Source of the DNA: Streptomyces sp. D2-8
GTDB lineage: Bacteria; Actinomycetota; Actinomycetes; Streptomycetales; Streptomycetaceae
Length of the DNA: 64,000 nucleotides
Direction of reading: 5' to 3'
NCBI RefSeq assembly: GCF_023184515.1
Contig: NZ_JAAHBP010000018.1
Coordinates: 62,001 to 126,000, forward strand
Shown: positions 23,948 through 33,013 of the stretch, one piece after another
Layout: every line of letters starts with the position of its first letter
Numbering within the stretch: position 1 is the first letter of the stretch
Translations under genes and position numbers: made by a program
The notes under the pieces: generated by a model
The model's input: only the letters and a program-made list of their open reading frames with translations
Databases searched by the model: none
What the model was told of the DNA's origin: nothing

Positions 23948-25956
23948 TGACCGTCGCCGTGCGGAAAACGCAGAAGCCGGAGAGAACCGGGACCGAGGAG
24001 TCACCCCCTCCCGCCCGGCGTGAGCGCAGGATCAGCCGGTCCATGGCCGTGGCCGCGATCCTGCTCGTCTGGCTGGTGCTCTTCGCCGTGCTGCGCGGCA
24101 AGCAGACCCTGACCCTGGCCGCGGCCGACCTGACCGATCTGCACCGCTGGTTCAACGACGTCAACGACTCGATCGGCGCGAACCGCAACTCCAACCCGCT
24201 CTTCCTCTACTTCTTCAACGAGATCCGCCTGGTCATCGACACCCTGGTGACCTTCGTGCAGGATCTGATCTCGCAGCCGACCCCGGGCCGCCCGGTTCCG
24301 CAAGTCGGCTGGCTAGGCGTCGTAGGCGTCGTCGGCTACGTCTCCTGGGCCGTGGGCAACTGGCGCGTGGCGCTGCTGGCCGTGGCCGGCTTCATCTTCC
24401 TCGGTCTGCAGGGGCTCTGGCAGGAGAGCATGGACACCCTGGCGCTGACCCTCTCGGCGGTCTGCGTGGCACTGCTGTTCGCCATTCCCCTGGGCGTGTG
24501 GGCCGGGTTGTCGGACCGGGTCAACCGGGTCGTGACGCCGTTCCTGGACTTCATGCAGACGATGCCGACCTTCGTCTATCTGGCGCCACTGACGCTGTTC
24601 TTCCTGATCGGTCCCGCCTCCGCCACGATCGCCACCACGATCTACGCGGCACCACCGGCGATCCGCATCACCGCGCACGCCATCCGCTCCGTGCCACAGG
24701 CCACGGTCGAGGCGGCGGACTCGATGGGCGCGACGCGGCGGCAGGCGCTGCTGAAGGTCCTGCTGCCGATGTCCAAGCGGACCGTGGTGATGGGCATCAA
24801 CCAGACCATCATGGCCGCCCTGGCCATGGTGACCATCGCGGCCCTGATCAACGCGCCCGGCCTCGGCGCGACCGTCATCCAGGCCCTGCAGTCGCTGAGC
24901 GTCGGCACGGCCTTCAACGCGGGTCTGGCGATCGTCGTCCTGGCGATCGTGCTGGACCGCGTCACCACCGCGGCGAGCGGCCGGGCTGAGGCGGCCCGGC
25001 GTTCGGGCAGTCCCCTTCTCAAGTGGCGGCGGCACCTGCTGGCGGCCGGGGGAGTGGTGGCGCTGGTGCTGGTGTATCTGTCGCACACCTACGTGTGGGC
25101 GGCCGAGTTCCCCGGTGAGGGCCGAGTCGGCAGCGCCATCTCCAGGGCGGCGGCCGATGTGACCACCTGGGCACAGGACAACCTGTCGGGCCTGACCAAC
25201 GCCTTCCGTGACGCCCTCACCAACGGCCTGCTCAATCCGTTCCAGACCCTGCTGACCGACTCCCCGTGGTGGCTCGTCGGCGCGGCCATCATCGCGATCG
25301 GCACGGTGCTCGGCGGGTGGCGCGCCGGTGCCACCACCGTCGTGTGCGTAGGCCTGCTGGTCGGCACGGGTCTCTGGTCGGACGCCATGACGACACTGGC
25401 GTCCACCGCCGTGGCGACGGTGCTGGTGATGCTGCTCGGCGTCGTCGCCGGGGTGTGGATGGGACGCAGCGCGCTGGTGGACCGGCTGGTCCGGCCCACC
25501 CTGGACGCGGCCCAGGTCATGCCGCCGTTCGTCTATCTCGTGCCGTTCCTCGCGCTGTTCGGCGCGACACGGTTCACCGCCATCGTCGCCGCCGTCGTCT
25601 ACGCGGCGCCGGTCGCCATCAAGATCATCGCCGACGGGGTGCGGGCCGTGCCCGCGACCACCGTCGAGGCGGCGACGTCCACCGGGTGCAACACCTGGCA
25701 GATCATCACCAAGGTTCAACTGCCCATGTCGAAGGGCGCCCTGACCCTCGCGACCAACCAGGGCCTGATCTACGTGCTGTCCATGGTCGTCGTGGGCGGC
25801 CTGGTGGGCGCGGGTGCCCTCGGCTACGACGTCGTGGCCGGGTTCTCGCAGGGCCAGCTGTACGGCAAGGGACTCGCGGCCGGACTCGCCATCGTCCTGC
25901 TCGGAGTCATGTTCGACCGGATCACACAGGCAGCGGCTCGCCGCGCCGGTACATAA
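23947..25956 (+). CDS. proW: Betaine/choline ABC permease with two fused permease domains (ProW-like)
   Basis: 669 residues from ATG 23947 (GTG 23944 is also possible), overlapping the ATPase stop. Two binding-protein-dependent permease domains lie in tandem. Each has an EAA loop: EAADSMGATRRQALLKVLLP (about residue 255) and EAATSTGCNTWQIITKVQLP (about residue 575). Each is preceded by several hydrophobic helices and a region between TM groups (MPTFVYLAPLTLF, MPPFVYLVPFLALF). Ordinary ProW/OpuAB is a single domain of about 280-350 residues that homodimerises. Here both halves are on one chain, with an N-terminal membrane extension. Confidence 0.9.
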   Translation: MTVAVRKTQKPERTGTEESPPPARRERRISRSMAVAAILLVWLVLFAVLRGKQTLTLAAADLTDLHRWFNDVNDSIGANRNSNPLFLYFFNEIRLVIDTLVTFVQDLISQPTPGRPVPQVGWLGVVGVVGYVSWAVGNWRVALLAVAGFIFLGLQGLWQESMDTLALTLSAVCVALLFAIPLGVWAGLSDRVNRVVTPFLDFMQTMPTFVYLAPLTLFFLIGPASATIATTIYAAPPAIRITAHAIRSVPQATVEAADSMGATRRQALLKVLLPMSKRTVVMGINQTIMAALAMVTIAALINAPGLGATVIQALQSLSVGTAFNAGLAIVVLAIVLDRVTTAASGRAEAARRSGSPLLKWRRHLLAAGGVVALVLVYLSHTYVWAAEFPGEGRVGSAISRAAADVTTWAQDNLSGLTNAFRDALTNGLLNPFQTLLTDSPWWLVGAAIIAIGTVLGGWRAGATTVVCVGLLVGTGLWSDAMTTLASTAVATVLVMLLGVVAGVWMGRSALVDRLVRPTLDAAQVMPPFVYLVPFLALFGATRFTAIVAAVVYAAPVAIKIIADGVRAVPATTVEAATSTGCNTWQIITKVQLPMSKGALTLATNQGLIYVLSMVVVGGLVGAGALGYDVVAGFSQGQLYGKGLAAGLAIVLLGVMFDRITQAAARRAGT

Positions 25957-25969
25957 GGAGCACCACACC

Positions 25970-26932
25970 ATGGCACGACACTGGAGAGCCGGCGCGGCCG
26001 GCCTGGCCGTTCTCGGCCTCACCCTCACGGCCTGCGGCGGCGCCAAGGTCGGCGACGACAGCGCGGGCGGTTCAAGCAGCTCGGGCAAGTGCAGCACCTT
26101 CAATCTCGCGATCAACCCGTGGGTGGGCTACGAGGCGAACGCGGCGGTCCTCGCCCACGTCGCCGAGCACGACCTCGGCTGCAAGGTCGAGAAGAAGAAC
26201 CTGAAGGAGGAGATCGCCTGGCAGGGCTTCGGGACGGGCGAGGTCGACGCCGTCGTCGAGAACTGGGGCCACGACGATCTGAAGAAGAAGTACATAGACG
26301 AGCAGAAGACCGCCGTCAACGCGGGGCCGACCGGCAACAAGGGCCTCATCGGCTGGTATGTGCCGCCGTGGCTGGCGAAGGCGCACCCGGACATCACCGA
26401 CTGGAAGAACCTGAACAAGTACGCGTCGAAGTTCAGGACCTCGGAGTCGGGCGACAAGGGGCAGCTCCTCGACGGCGACCCGTCGTTCGTCACCAACGAC
26501 GGGGCGCTGGTGAAGAACCTCAAGCTCGACTTCAAGGTGGTGTACGCGGGCAGCGAGACCGCGCTCATCCAGGCGTTCCGCAACGCCGAGAAGAACAAGG
26601 AATGGGTGATCGGCTACTTCTACGAGCCGCAGTGGTTCCTGTCCGAGGTGCCGCTGAAGAAGGTCAGCCTTCCCGAGTACAAGGAGGGTTGCGACGCCGA
26701 CACCGAGAAGGTCGCGTGCGACTACCCGGTGTACGAACTCGACAAGATCGTCAGCGCGAAGTTCGCCAAGTCGGGCAGCCCGGCCTATGACCTGGTGAAG
26801 AACTTCACCTGGACGAACGACGACCAGAACACCGTCGCCAAGTACATCGCGGTGGACAAGATGTCGCCCGAGGCGGCGGCGAAGAAGTGGGTCGAGGCCA
26901 ACCGCGACAAGGTCGACGCCTGGATCAAGTAG
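25970..26932 (+). CDS. proX: Betaine-binding lipoprotein of ABC transporter (ProX/OpuAC type)
   Basis: 320 residues from ATG 25970 (AAGGAG 10 bp upstream). Lipoprotein signal with lipobox LTAC, lipidated at C22. The mature part has FNLAINPWVGYEANAAVLAH, DAVVENWGHDD, IGWYVPPWLAKAHP, FVTNDGALVKNLKL and FYEPQWFLSE. Aromatic residues in these positions form the cage for quaternary ammonium ligands in OpuAC/ProX proteins. It is the last gene of the betB operon and is followed by a strong terminator. Confidence 0.92.
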   Translation: MARHWRAGAAGLAVLGLTLTACGGAKVGDDSAGGSSSSGKCSTFNLAINPWVGYEANAAVLAHVAEHDLGCKVEKKNLKEEIAWQGFGTGEVDAVVENWGHDDLKKKYIDEQKTAVNAGPTGNKGLIGWYVPPWLAKAHPDITDWKNLNKYASKFRTSESGDKGQLLDGDPSFVTNDGALVKNLKLDFKVVYAGSETALIQAFRNAEKNKEWVIGYFYEPQWFLSEVPLKKVSLPEYKEGCDADTEKVACDYPVYELDKIVSAKFAKSGSPAYDLVKNFTWTNDDQNTVAKYIAVDKMSPEAAAKKWVEANRDKVDAWIK

Positions 26933-26961
26933 GGCGCACGACCGCCCTGGTGAACCCCGCC

Positions 26962-27010
26962 GGCAAGGCCCGGCAGGCTGAATCCTCAGCCTGCCGGGCC
27001 TTGCCGTTTT
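26962..27010 (+). terminator. Rho-independent terminator after proX
   Basis: A perfect 20-bp stem (26962-26981 with 26986-27005), 4-base loop and GTTTT tail. It is one of the clearest terminators in the window and ends the betB-proV-proW-proX unit. Confidence 0.9.
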
Positions 27011-27062
27011 CCGGTGATTCCTCCCCGCCGCCTCCGGGGGTTTTTCCGGCGTCGCGGACCCC

Positions 27063-27129
27063 TTGACACGCATGTCCACGGCGGGCACATTGAGTTGCGC
27101 AACCTGAACCCTGTTGCGCACACAGCAAC
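27063..27129 (+). promoter_or_regulatory. Dimethylglycine oxidase operon promoter with 36-bp tandem operator
   Basis: -35 TTGACA 27063-27068, spacer 17, -10 CACATT 27086-27091. The operator at 27094-27129 reads GTTGC-N7-GAACC, 2 bp, GTTGC-N7-GCAAC. It ends 30 bp before the ATG and drives the seven-gene-equivalent oxidase/folate operon. Confidence 0.78.
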
Positions 27130-27159
27130 TGGATCGCTTTCAACGTCGGAGGTGCGGCG

Positions 27160-29598
27160 ATGGCGGGACCCCGGGTGGTCATCATCGGAGCGGGCGTCGT
27201 GGGAGCAGCGCTCGCCGATGAGATCTCCGCGCGAGGCTGGACCGAAGTGACCGTGGTCGACCAGGGCCCGCTGCCCGCCACCGGGGGATCGTCGTCGCAC
27301 GCCCCGGGCCTGGTCTTCCAGACCAACCCCTCCAAGACCATGACGGAGATGGCCCGTTACACCGTTGAGAAGTTCTGCTCGCTCGACGTGGCCGGCCAGC
27401 CCTGCTTCCTCCAGGTCGGCGGCCTGGAGGTGGCGACCAGCCCGGAGCGCGTCACGGAACTGCAGCGGCGCCACGGCTGGCTCGCCTCCTGGGGCATCGA
27501 GTCCCGGCTGCTGAGCACCGAGGAGTGCGTCGAACAGCACCCGCTCGTCAACCCGGACAAGGTCCTCGCCGGCCTCCTCGTGCCCACGGACGGCCTCGCG
27601 AAGGCGGTCCTCGCCGTCGAGGCGCAGATCCGCCGGGCCACCGAGCGCGGCGTGCGCTTCCTCGACCGCCACGAAGTCCTCGACATCCAGCGGGCCGACG
27701 GCAAGGTGGCGGGCGTCGTCACCGACCAGGGCGAGATCCCCGCCGACATCGTCGTGTGCTGCGCCGGCATCTGGGGCCCGAAGATCGCCCGCATGGTCGG
27801 CATGAACCTCCCCCTCACGCCGCTCGGCCACCAGCTCGCCTGGACGGGCCCGGTACCGGCCCTGGCGGGCCAGACGCAGGAGGCGGTCCGCCCGATCCTG
27901 CGCCACCAGGACGCCGACCTCTACTACCGCGACCGCTTCGACGGGCTGGGTATCGGCTACTACGGCCACCGCCCGATGCCGATCTCAGTCGACGACATCC
28001 TCTCCGTGGACGAGGCCGACGAGATGCCGTCCGTCCTGAAGTTCACCGAGGAGGACTTCGAGGAGGCCTGGAGCGAGACCCGGTCGCTGCTCCCCGCGAC
28101 CAAGGACGCCAAGGTCGAAGAGGGCATCAACGGCCTGTTCTCCTTCACCACCGACGGCCTGCCGCTGCTCGGGGAGTCCCCGGACGTCAAGGGTTTCTGG
28201 GTCGCCGAGGCTGTCTGGGTCACCCACTCCGCGGGCGTCGGACGGGCCATGGCCGAATGGCTGGTCGACGGCTACTGCTCCTCGTTCGACCTGCACGAGT
28301 GTGACGTCAACCGCTTCGAGCCGCACCAGCTCTCGCCGGAGTACGTGCTGGCCCGCGACTGCCGGAACTTCGTCGAGGTCTACGACATCCTCCACCCCCT
28401 CCAGCCGTCGGGAGACCCCCGCCCGATCCGCACCAGCCCCTTCCACGCCCGCCAGCAGGAGCTGGGCGCCTTCTTCCTGGAGGCGAACGGCTGGGAGCGC
28501 CCCCAGTGGTACGAGGCCAACGCGGGCCTGGTCGAAGGCCGTTCCATCGTCACCCCCAACGACTGGGCCGCGCGGTACTGGTCGCCCATCGTCGCCGCCG
28601 AGGCCCAGACCACCCGTGAGACCGTCGCGATGTACGACATGACGGCCCTCAAGCGGCTCGAGGTCAGCGGGCGCGGTGCCGGCGAGTTCCTGGAGCGGCT
28701 GTGCACCGGCAAGGTCGCCAAGTCCGTCGGCTCGGTGACGTACACCCTGCTCCTCGACCACGACGGCGGCATCCGCAGCGACATCACCGTCGCCCGGCTG
28801 GCCCCCGACCTCTTCCAGGTCGGCGCCAACGGCAACCTGGACCTCGACTGGTTCACCCGTCACCTCCCCGCCGACGGCACGGTCCAGGTCCGCGACATCA
28901 CCCCCGGCACCTGCTGCATCGGCCTGTGGGGCCCGCGTGCCCGCGACGTCCTCCAGCCGCTCACCGACGCCGACTTCTCGGCGACCGGCCTGAAGTACTT
29001 CCGGGCCAAGCGCGCTCACATCGGCTCCGTCCCCGTCACCGCGATGCGGCTGAGCTATGTCGGTGAGCTCGGCTGGGAGCTGTACACCACCGCCGACCTC
29101 GGCGGGAAGCTGTGGGACACCCTGTGGCAGGCGGCCGAGCCGCTCGGCGGCATCGCGGCCGGCCGCGGCGCCTTCAACAGCCTCCGCCTGGAGAAGGGCT
29201 ACCGCTCCTTCGGCACGGACATGACCTACGAGCACGACCCCTACGAGGCCGGAGTCGGCTTCGCCGTCAAGCTCGACAAGGACGACTTCATCGGCAAGGC
29301 GGCGCTGGAGCGCCGTAAGGCCGACGTACGGCGGAAGCTGACCTGCCTCACGATCGACGACCCGAAGGCGGTCGTCATGGGCAAGGAGCCGGTGTACGAC
29401 GGCGACTGCGCGGTCGGGTACGTCACGAGTGCCGCGTACGGCTACACGATCGGCAAGGGGATCGCCTATGCGTGGCTGCCGGCGGAGCTTGCCGCTCCGG
29501 GGACGGTTGTGCATATCGGCTACTTCGACCAGTCCGTCGAGGCCGTGGTCGCCGAGGAGCCTCTGTTCGACCCGACCATGTCCCGCCTCCGTGGCTGA
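27160..29598 (+). CDS. Dimethylglycine oxidase, FAD and folate-binding two-domain enzyme
   Basis: 812 residues from ATG 27160 (CGGAGGTGCGGCG upstream). The N-terminal FAD domain is RVVIIGAGVVGAALADEISA, with SSSHAPG around H47, the position of covalent histidyl-FAD in Arthrobacter dimethylglycine oxidase. DGLPLLGESPD closes this half. From about residue 430 an aminomethyltransferase (GcvT-like) domain binds tetrahydrofolate (YDMTALKRLEVSG, GNLDLDWF, SYVGELGWELY, EKGYRSFG) and ends in a GcvT C-terminal barrel. It oxidises dimethylglycine to sarcosine and can pass the methyl carbon to tetrahydrofolate as methylene-THF. The operon with folD, glyA and sox genes supports this over sarcosine dehydrogenase. 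Confidence 0.9.
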   Translation: MAGPRVVIIGAGVVGAALADEISARGWTEVTVVDQGPLPATGGSSSHAPGLVFQTNPSKTMTEMARYTVEKFCSLDVAGQPCFLQVGGLEVATSPERVTELQRRHGWLASWGIESRLLSTEECVEQHPLVNPDKVLAGLLVPTDGLAKAVLAVEAQIRRATERGVRFLDRHEVLDIQRADGKVAGVVTDQGEIPADIVVCCAGIWGPKIARMVGMNLPLTPLGHQLAWTGPVPALAGQTQEAVRPILRHQDADLYYRDRFDGLGIGYYGHRPMPISVDDILSVDEADEMPSVLKFTEEDFEEAWSETRSLLPATKDAKVEEGINGLFSFTTDGLPLLGESPDVKGFWVAEAVWVTHSAGVGRAMAEWLVDGYCSSFDLHECDVNRFEPHQLSPEYVLARDCRNFVEVYDILHPLQPSGDPRPIRTSPFHARQQELGAFFLEANGWERPQWYEANAGLVEGRSIVTPNDWAARYWSPIVAAEAQTTRETVAMYDMTALKRLEVSGRGAGEFLERLCTGKVAKSVGSVTYTLLLDHDGGIRSDITVARLAPDLFQVGANGNLDLDWFTRHLPADGTVQVRDITPGTCCIGLWGPRARDVLQPLTDADFSATGLKYFRAKRAHIGSVPVTAMRLSYVGELGWELYTTADLGGKLWDTLWQAAEPLGGIAAGRGAFNSLRLEKGYRSFGTDMTYEHDPYEAGVGFAVKLDKDDFIGKAALERRKADVRRKLTCLTIDDPKAVVMGKEPVYDGDCAVGYVTSAAYGYTIGKGIAYAWLPAELAAPGTVVHIGYFDQSVEAVVAEEPLFDPTMSRLRG

Positions 29599-29620
29599 CC
29601 GCAGGGAAGGAACACCGCCG

Positions 29621-30484
29621 GTGACCACCGCACAACTGCTCGACGGCAAGGCCACTGCCGGCATCGTTCGCCGCGAACTCGCCGAGCGCGTGGCCAAGTT
29701 GGCCGCCACCACGGGCCGTGTACCGGGCCTCGGCACCGTCCTGGTCGGCGACGACCCCGGCAGCCACGCCTACGTCGGCGGCAAGCACCGCGACTGCGCC
29801 CAGGTGGGCATCGCCTCCATCCGCCGGGAACTGCCCGCCGACGCCTCGCAGCAGCAGGTCGAGGAGACGATCGACGAACTCAACGCCGACCCCGCCTGCA
29901 CCGGCTACATCGTCCAGCTGCCCTTGCCGCGTCACCTCGACGCGGGCGCCGTACTGGAACGCATGGACCCGGCCAAGGACGCCGACGGACTGCACCCCGT
30001 CAACCTCGGCCGGCTCGTCCTCGGCGTCGAGGCCCCGCTGCCGTGCACCCCGCGCGGCATCGTCGAACTGCTCCGCCGCCACGACGTGCCGCTCGCCGGA
30101 GCGCGGGTGTGTGTGATCGGCCGGGGCATCACCGTCGGACGGCCCATCGGGCTCCTCCTCACCCGCAGGTCCGAGAACGCCACCGTCACCCTCTGCCACA
30201 CCGGCACCAAGGGCCTGGCCTGGCACGTACGCGAGGCGGACATCGTCGTCGCGGCCGCCGGCTCGCCCGGCTTGATCACCAAGGACATGCTGCGCCCCGG
30301 CGCGGCCGTCCTCGATGTCGGTATCACCCGCACCGACCAGGGGCTGGTGGGGGACATCCACCCGGACGCCTCCCAGGTCGCCGGATGGCTGGCCCCGATG
30401 CCCGGGGGCGTGGGCCCCATGACCCGGGCCATGCTGCTCGCCAATGTCGTCGAGGCCGCCGAGAGGAACGCGAACACCGTATGA
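29621..30484 (+). CDS. folD: Methylene-THF dehydrogenase/cyclohydrolase
   Basis: 287 residues from GTG 29621 (GCAGGGAAGGAA upstream). The catalytic pair is Y51 and K55 in HAYVGGKHRDC. GYIVQLPLP, MDPAKDADGLHPVNLGRL, CTPRGIVELLRR, VIGRGITVGRPIGLLL and APMPGGVGPMTRAMLLANV are the full FolD signature set. It oxidises methylene-THF to methenyl- and formyl-THF with NADP. Placement between dimethylglycine oxidase and glyA shows it processes methyl carbon from the oxidases; purU downstream in the block can then release formate. Confidence 0.94.
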   Translation: MTTAQLLDGKATAGIVRRELAERVAKLAATTGRVPGLGTVLVGDDPGSHAYVGGKHRDCAQVGIASIRRELPADASQQQVEETIDELNADPACTGYIVQLPLPRHLDAGAVLERMDPAKDADGLHPVNLGRLVLGVEAPLPCTPRGIVELLRRHDVPLAGARVCVIGRGITVGRPIGLLLTRRSENATVTLCHTGTKGLAWHVREADIVVAAAGSPGLITKDMLRPGAAVLDVGITRTDQGLVGDIHPDASQVAGWLAPMPGGVGPMTRAMLLANVVEAAERNANTV

Positions 30485-31764
30485 ACGCGCTGAACACCCC
30501 CCTGGCGGAGCTGGACCCCGAGGTCCACGCCGCGCTCCGCGCCGAACTGCACCGCCAGCAGTCCACCCTGGAGATGATCGCCTCCGAGAACTTCGCGCCC
30601 TCCGCCGTGATGGAGGCCCAGGGCTCGGTCGCGACCAACAAGTACGCCGAGGGCTACCCCGGCCGCCGCTACTACGGCGGCTGCGAACACGTCGACGTCA
30701 CCGAGCGGCTGGCCATCGAGCGGATCAAGTCCCTCTTCGGCGCGGGCTTCGCCAACGTGCAGCCCCACTCGGGCGCCCAGGCCAACACCGCCGTCTTCTT
30801 CGCCCTCCTCCAGCCCGGCGACACCGTCCTCGGCCTCGACCTCGCGCACGGCGGGCACCTCACGCACGGCATGCGCATCAACTACAGCGGCAAGATGCTC
30901 AACGTCGTGCCGTACCACGTGTCGGAGGCGGACCACCTCGTCGACATGGACGAGGTCGAGCGGCTCGCCAAGGAACACCGCCCCAAGATGATCATCGCGG
31001 GCTGGTCGGCGTACCCGAGGCAGCTGGACTTCGCGGCCTTCCGCCGGATCGCCGACGACGTGGGCGCCCTGCTCATGGTCGACATGGCGCACTTCGCGGG
31101 ACTGGTGGCGGCGGGCCTGCACCCCAACCCCGTACCGCACGCCCACGTCACGACCACCACGACCCACAAGACACTCGGCGGCCCGCGCGGCGGCGTCATC
31201 CTCACCAACGAGGCCGACCTCGCCAAGAAGATCAACTCGGCGGTGTTCCCCGGTATGCAGGGCGGCCCCCTGGAGCACGTCATCGCCGCGAAGGCGGTGT
31301 CGTTCAAGGTCGCCGCGTCACCGGAGTTCGCCGAACGCCAGGCCCGTACGCTCGCCGGCTCCCGCATCCTCGCCGAACGCCTCACCCGGGCGGACGCGGC
31401 GGCGGCCGGGGTGAAGGTCCTCACCGGAGGCACGGACGTCCACCTCGTCCTGGTCGACCTGCGGGACTCGGAGCTCGACGGCCGGCAGGCCGAGGACCTG
31501 CTCCACGAGGTCGGCATCACCGTCAACCGCAACGCCGTGCCCTTCGACCCGCGCCCGCCCATGGTCACCTCGGGCCTGCGCGTCGGCACCCCGGCCCTGG
31601 CCACCCGCGGCTTCACCGAGGAGGACTTCGCCGAGGTCGCGGACGTGATCGCCCTCGCCCTCCAGCCGGAGCCGGACGTGCCCGCCCTGCGCGCCCGCAC
31701 GGAGGCCCTGGCCGCCAAGCACCCGCTCTACCCCCACCTGTCCGAGGACGGAGTCGCCCGATGA
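30481..31764 (+). CDS. glyA: Serine hydroxymethyltransferase
   Basis: 427 residues from ATG 30481, overlapping the folD stop by 4 bp. Motifs: LEMIASENFAPSAVMEAQGS, NKYAEGYPGRRYYGGCEHVD, NVQPHSGAQANTAVF, VDMAHFAGLVAAG, and TTTTHKTLGGPRGG with the PLP lysine K230. It joins glycine (from sarcosine) with methylene-THF to serine, which sdaA deaminates to pyruvate. A housekeeping glyA is presumably elsewhere; this copy is operon-embedded for catabolism. Confidence 0.95.
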   Translation: MNALNTPLAELDPEVHAALRAELHRQQSTLEMIASENFAPSAVMEAQGSVATNKYAEGYPGRRYYGGCEHVDVTERLAIERIKSLFGAGFANVQPHSGAQANTAVFFALLQPGDTVLGLDLAHGGHLTHGMRINYSGKMLNVVPYHVSEADHLVDMDEVERLAKEHRPKMIIAGWSAYPRQLDFAAFRRIADDVGALLMVDMAHFAGLVAAGLHPNPVPHAHVTTTTTHKTLGGPRGGVILTNEADLAKKINSAVFPGMQGGPLEHVIAAKAVSFKVAASPEFAERQARTLAGSRILAERLTRADAAAAGVKVLTGGTDVHLVLVDLRDSELDGRQAEDLLHEVGITVNRNAVPFDPRPPMVTSGLRVGTPALATRGFTEEDFAEVADVIALALQPEPDVPALRARTEALAAKHPLYPHLSEDGVAR

Positions 31765-32993
31765 GCCCCCGCACCCCCGGCGCCGAGCTCCCCGAACACC
31801 CCGACTGGCTGTGGCGCAACCCCGAGCCGAAGCGCTCGTACGACGTCGTCGTCGTGGGCGGCGGCGGCCACGGTCTGGCCACCGCCCACTACCTGGCGAA
31901 GAACCACGGCATCACCAACGTCGCCGTACTGGAGAAGGGCTGGCTGGCGGGCGGCAACATGGCCCGCAACACCACGATCATCCGCTCCAACTACCTGTGG
32001 GACGAGAGCGCCGGCATCTACGAGCACGCGCTCAAGCTCTGGGAGGGACTGGCGGACGAGCTCGACTACCCGATCCTGTTCTCCCAGCGCGGCGTACTGA
32101 ACCTCGCCCACAGCCTCCAGGACGTCCGCGACAGCGTGCGCCGCGTCGAGGCCAACCGCCTCAACGGCGTGGACGCCGAGTGGCTCGACGCGGACGGCGT
32201 CAAGGACGTCTGCCCGATCGTCAACATCTCCCCGGACGTGCGCTACCCGGTCCTGGGCGCGACCTACCAGCCGCGCGCGGGCATCGCCAAGCACGACCAC
32301 GTGGCGTGGGGCCTCGCCCGCTCCGCCGACGCCGCCGGGATCGACATCATCCAGAACTGCGAGGTGACCGGCCTCGACGTCGTCGGCAACCGGGTGGTGG
32401 GAGTCCGGACCACCCGCGGCCCGATCGCCGCGGGCAAGGTCGCGCTCTGCTCGGCGGGCCACACCTCGGTCCTCGCGGCCATGGCGGGCGTCGAACTCCC
32501 CGTCCAGAGCCACCCCTTGCAGGCCCTGGTGTCGGAGCTGCTGGAGCCGGTGCACCCGACGGTGGTCATGTCCAACGCCGTCCACGTGTACGTCAGTCAG
32601 GCGCACAAGGGCGAGCTGGTGATGGGCGCGGGCATCGACGCGTACAACTCCTACACCCAGCGCGGCGCCTTCCACATCATCGAAGAGCAGATGTCGGCGG
32701 CCCTGGAACTCTTCCCGGTCTTCGCCCGCGCCCACGTCCTGCGCACCTGGGGCGGCATCGTCGACGTCAGCCCCGACGCCTCACCGATCATCGGCCTCAG
32801 CCCGGTCGACAACCTCTACCTCAACTGCGGCTGGGGGACCGGCGGTTTCAAGGCCACCCCGGGCGTCGGCTGGGTCTACGCCCACACCATCGCCCACGAC
32901 ACACCGCATCCGCTGAACGCCCCCTTCTCGCTCGACCGTTTCACCACCGGCGCGCTCGTCGACGAGCACGGCGCGGCCGCGGTGGCCCACTAG
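31761..32993 (+). CDS. soxB: Sarcosine oxidase beta subunit
   Basis: 410 residues from ATG 31761, overlapping the glyA stop. FAD-binding loop VVVVGGGGHGLATAHYLAKN, then LEKGWLAGGNMARNTTIIRS, SQRGVLNLAHS, VQSHPLQALVSELLEP, LRTWGGIVDVSPDASPIIG and GWGTGGFKATPGVGW, all typical of SoxB of heterotetrameric sarcosine oxidase. With SoxA, SoxD and SoxG it oxidises sarcosine to glycine, producing methylene-THF (or formaldehyde) and hydrogen peroxide. The gene order B-D-A-G is canonical except for the D-A fusion. Confidence 0.94.
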   Translation: MSPRTPGAELPEHPDWLWRNPEPKRSYDVVVVGGGGHGLATAHYLAKNHGITNVAVLEKGWLAGGNMARNTTIIRSNYLWDESAGIYEHALKLWEGLADELDYPILFSQRGVLNLAHSLQDVRDSVRRVEANRLNGVDAEWLDADGVKDVCPIVNISPDVRYPVLGATYQPRAGIAKHDHVAWGLARSADAAGIDIIQNCEVTGLDVVGNRVVGVRTTRGPIAAGKVALCSAGHTSVLAAMAGVELPVQSHPLQALVSELLEPVHPTVVMSNAVHVYVSQAHKGELVMGAGIDAYNSYTQRGAFHIIEEQMSAALELFPVFARAHVLRTWGGIVDVSPDASPIIGLSPVDNLYLNCGWGTGGFKATPGVGWVYAHTIAHDTPHPLNAPFSLDRFTTGALVDEHGAAAVAH

Positions 32994-33013
32994 GACCATC
33001 AGGGAGCCGACCC

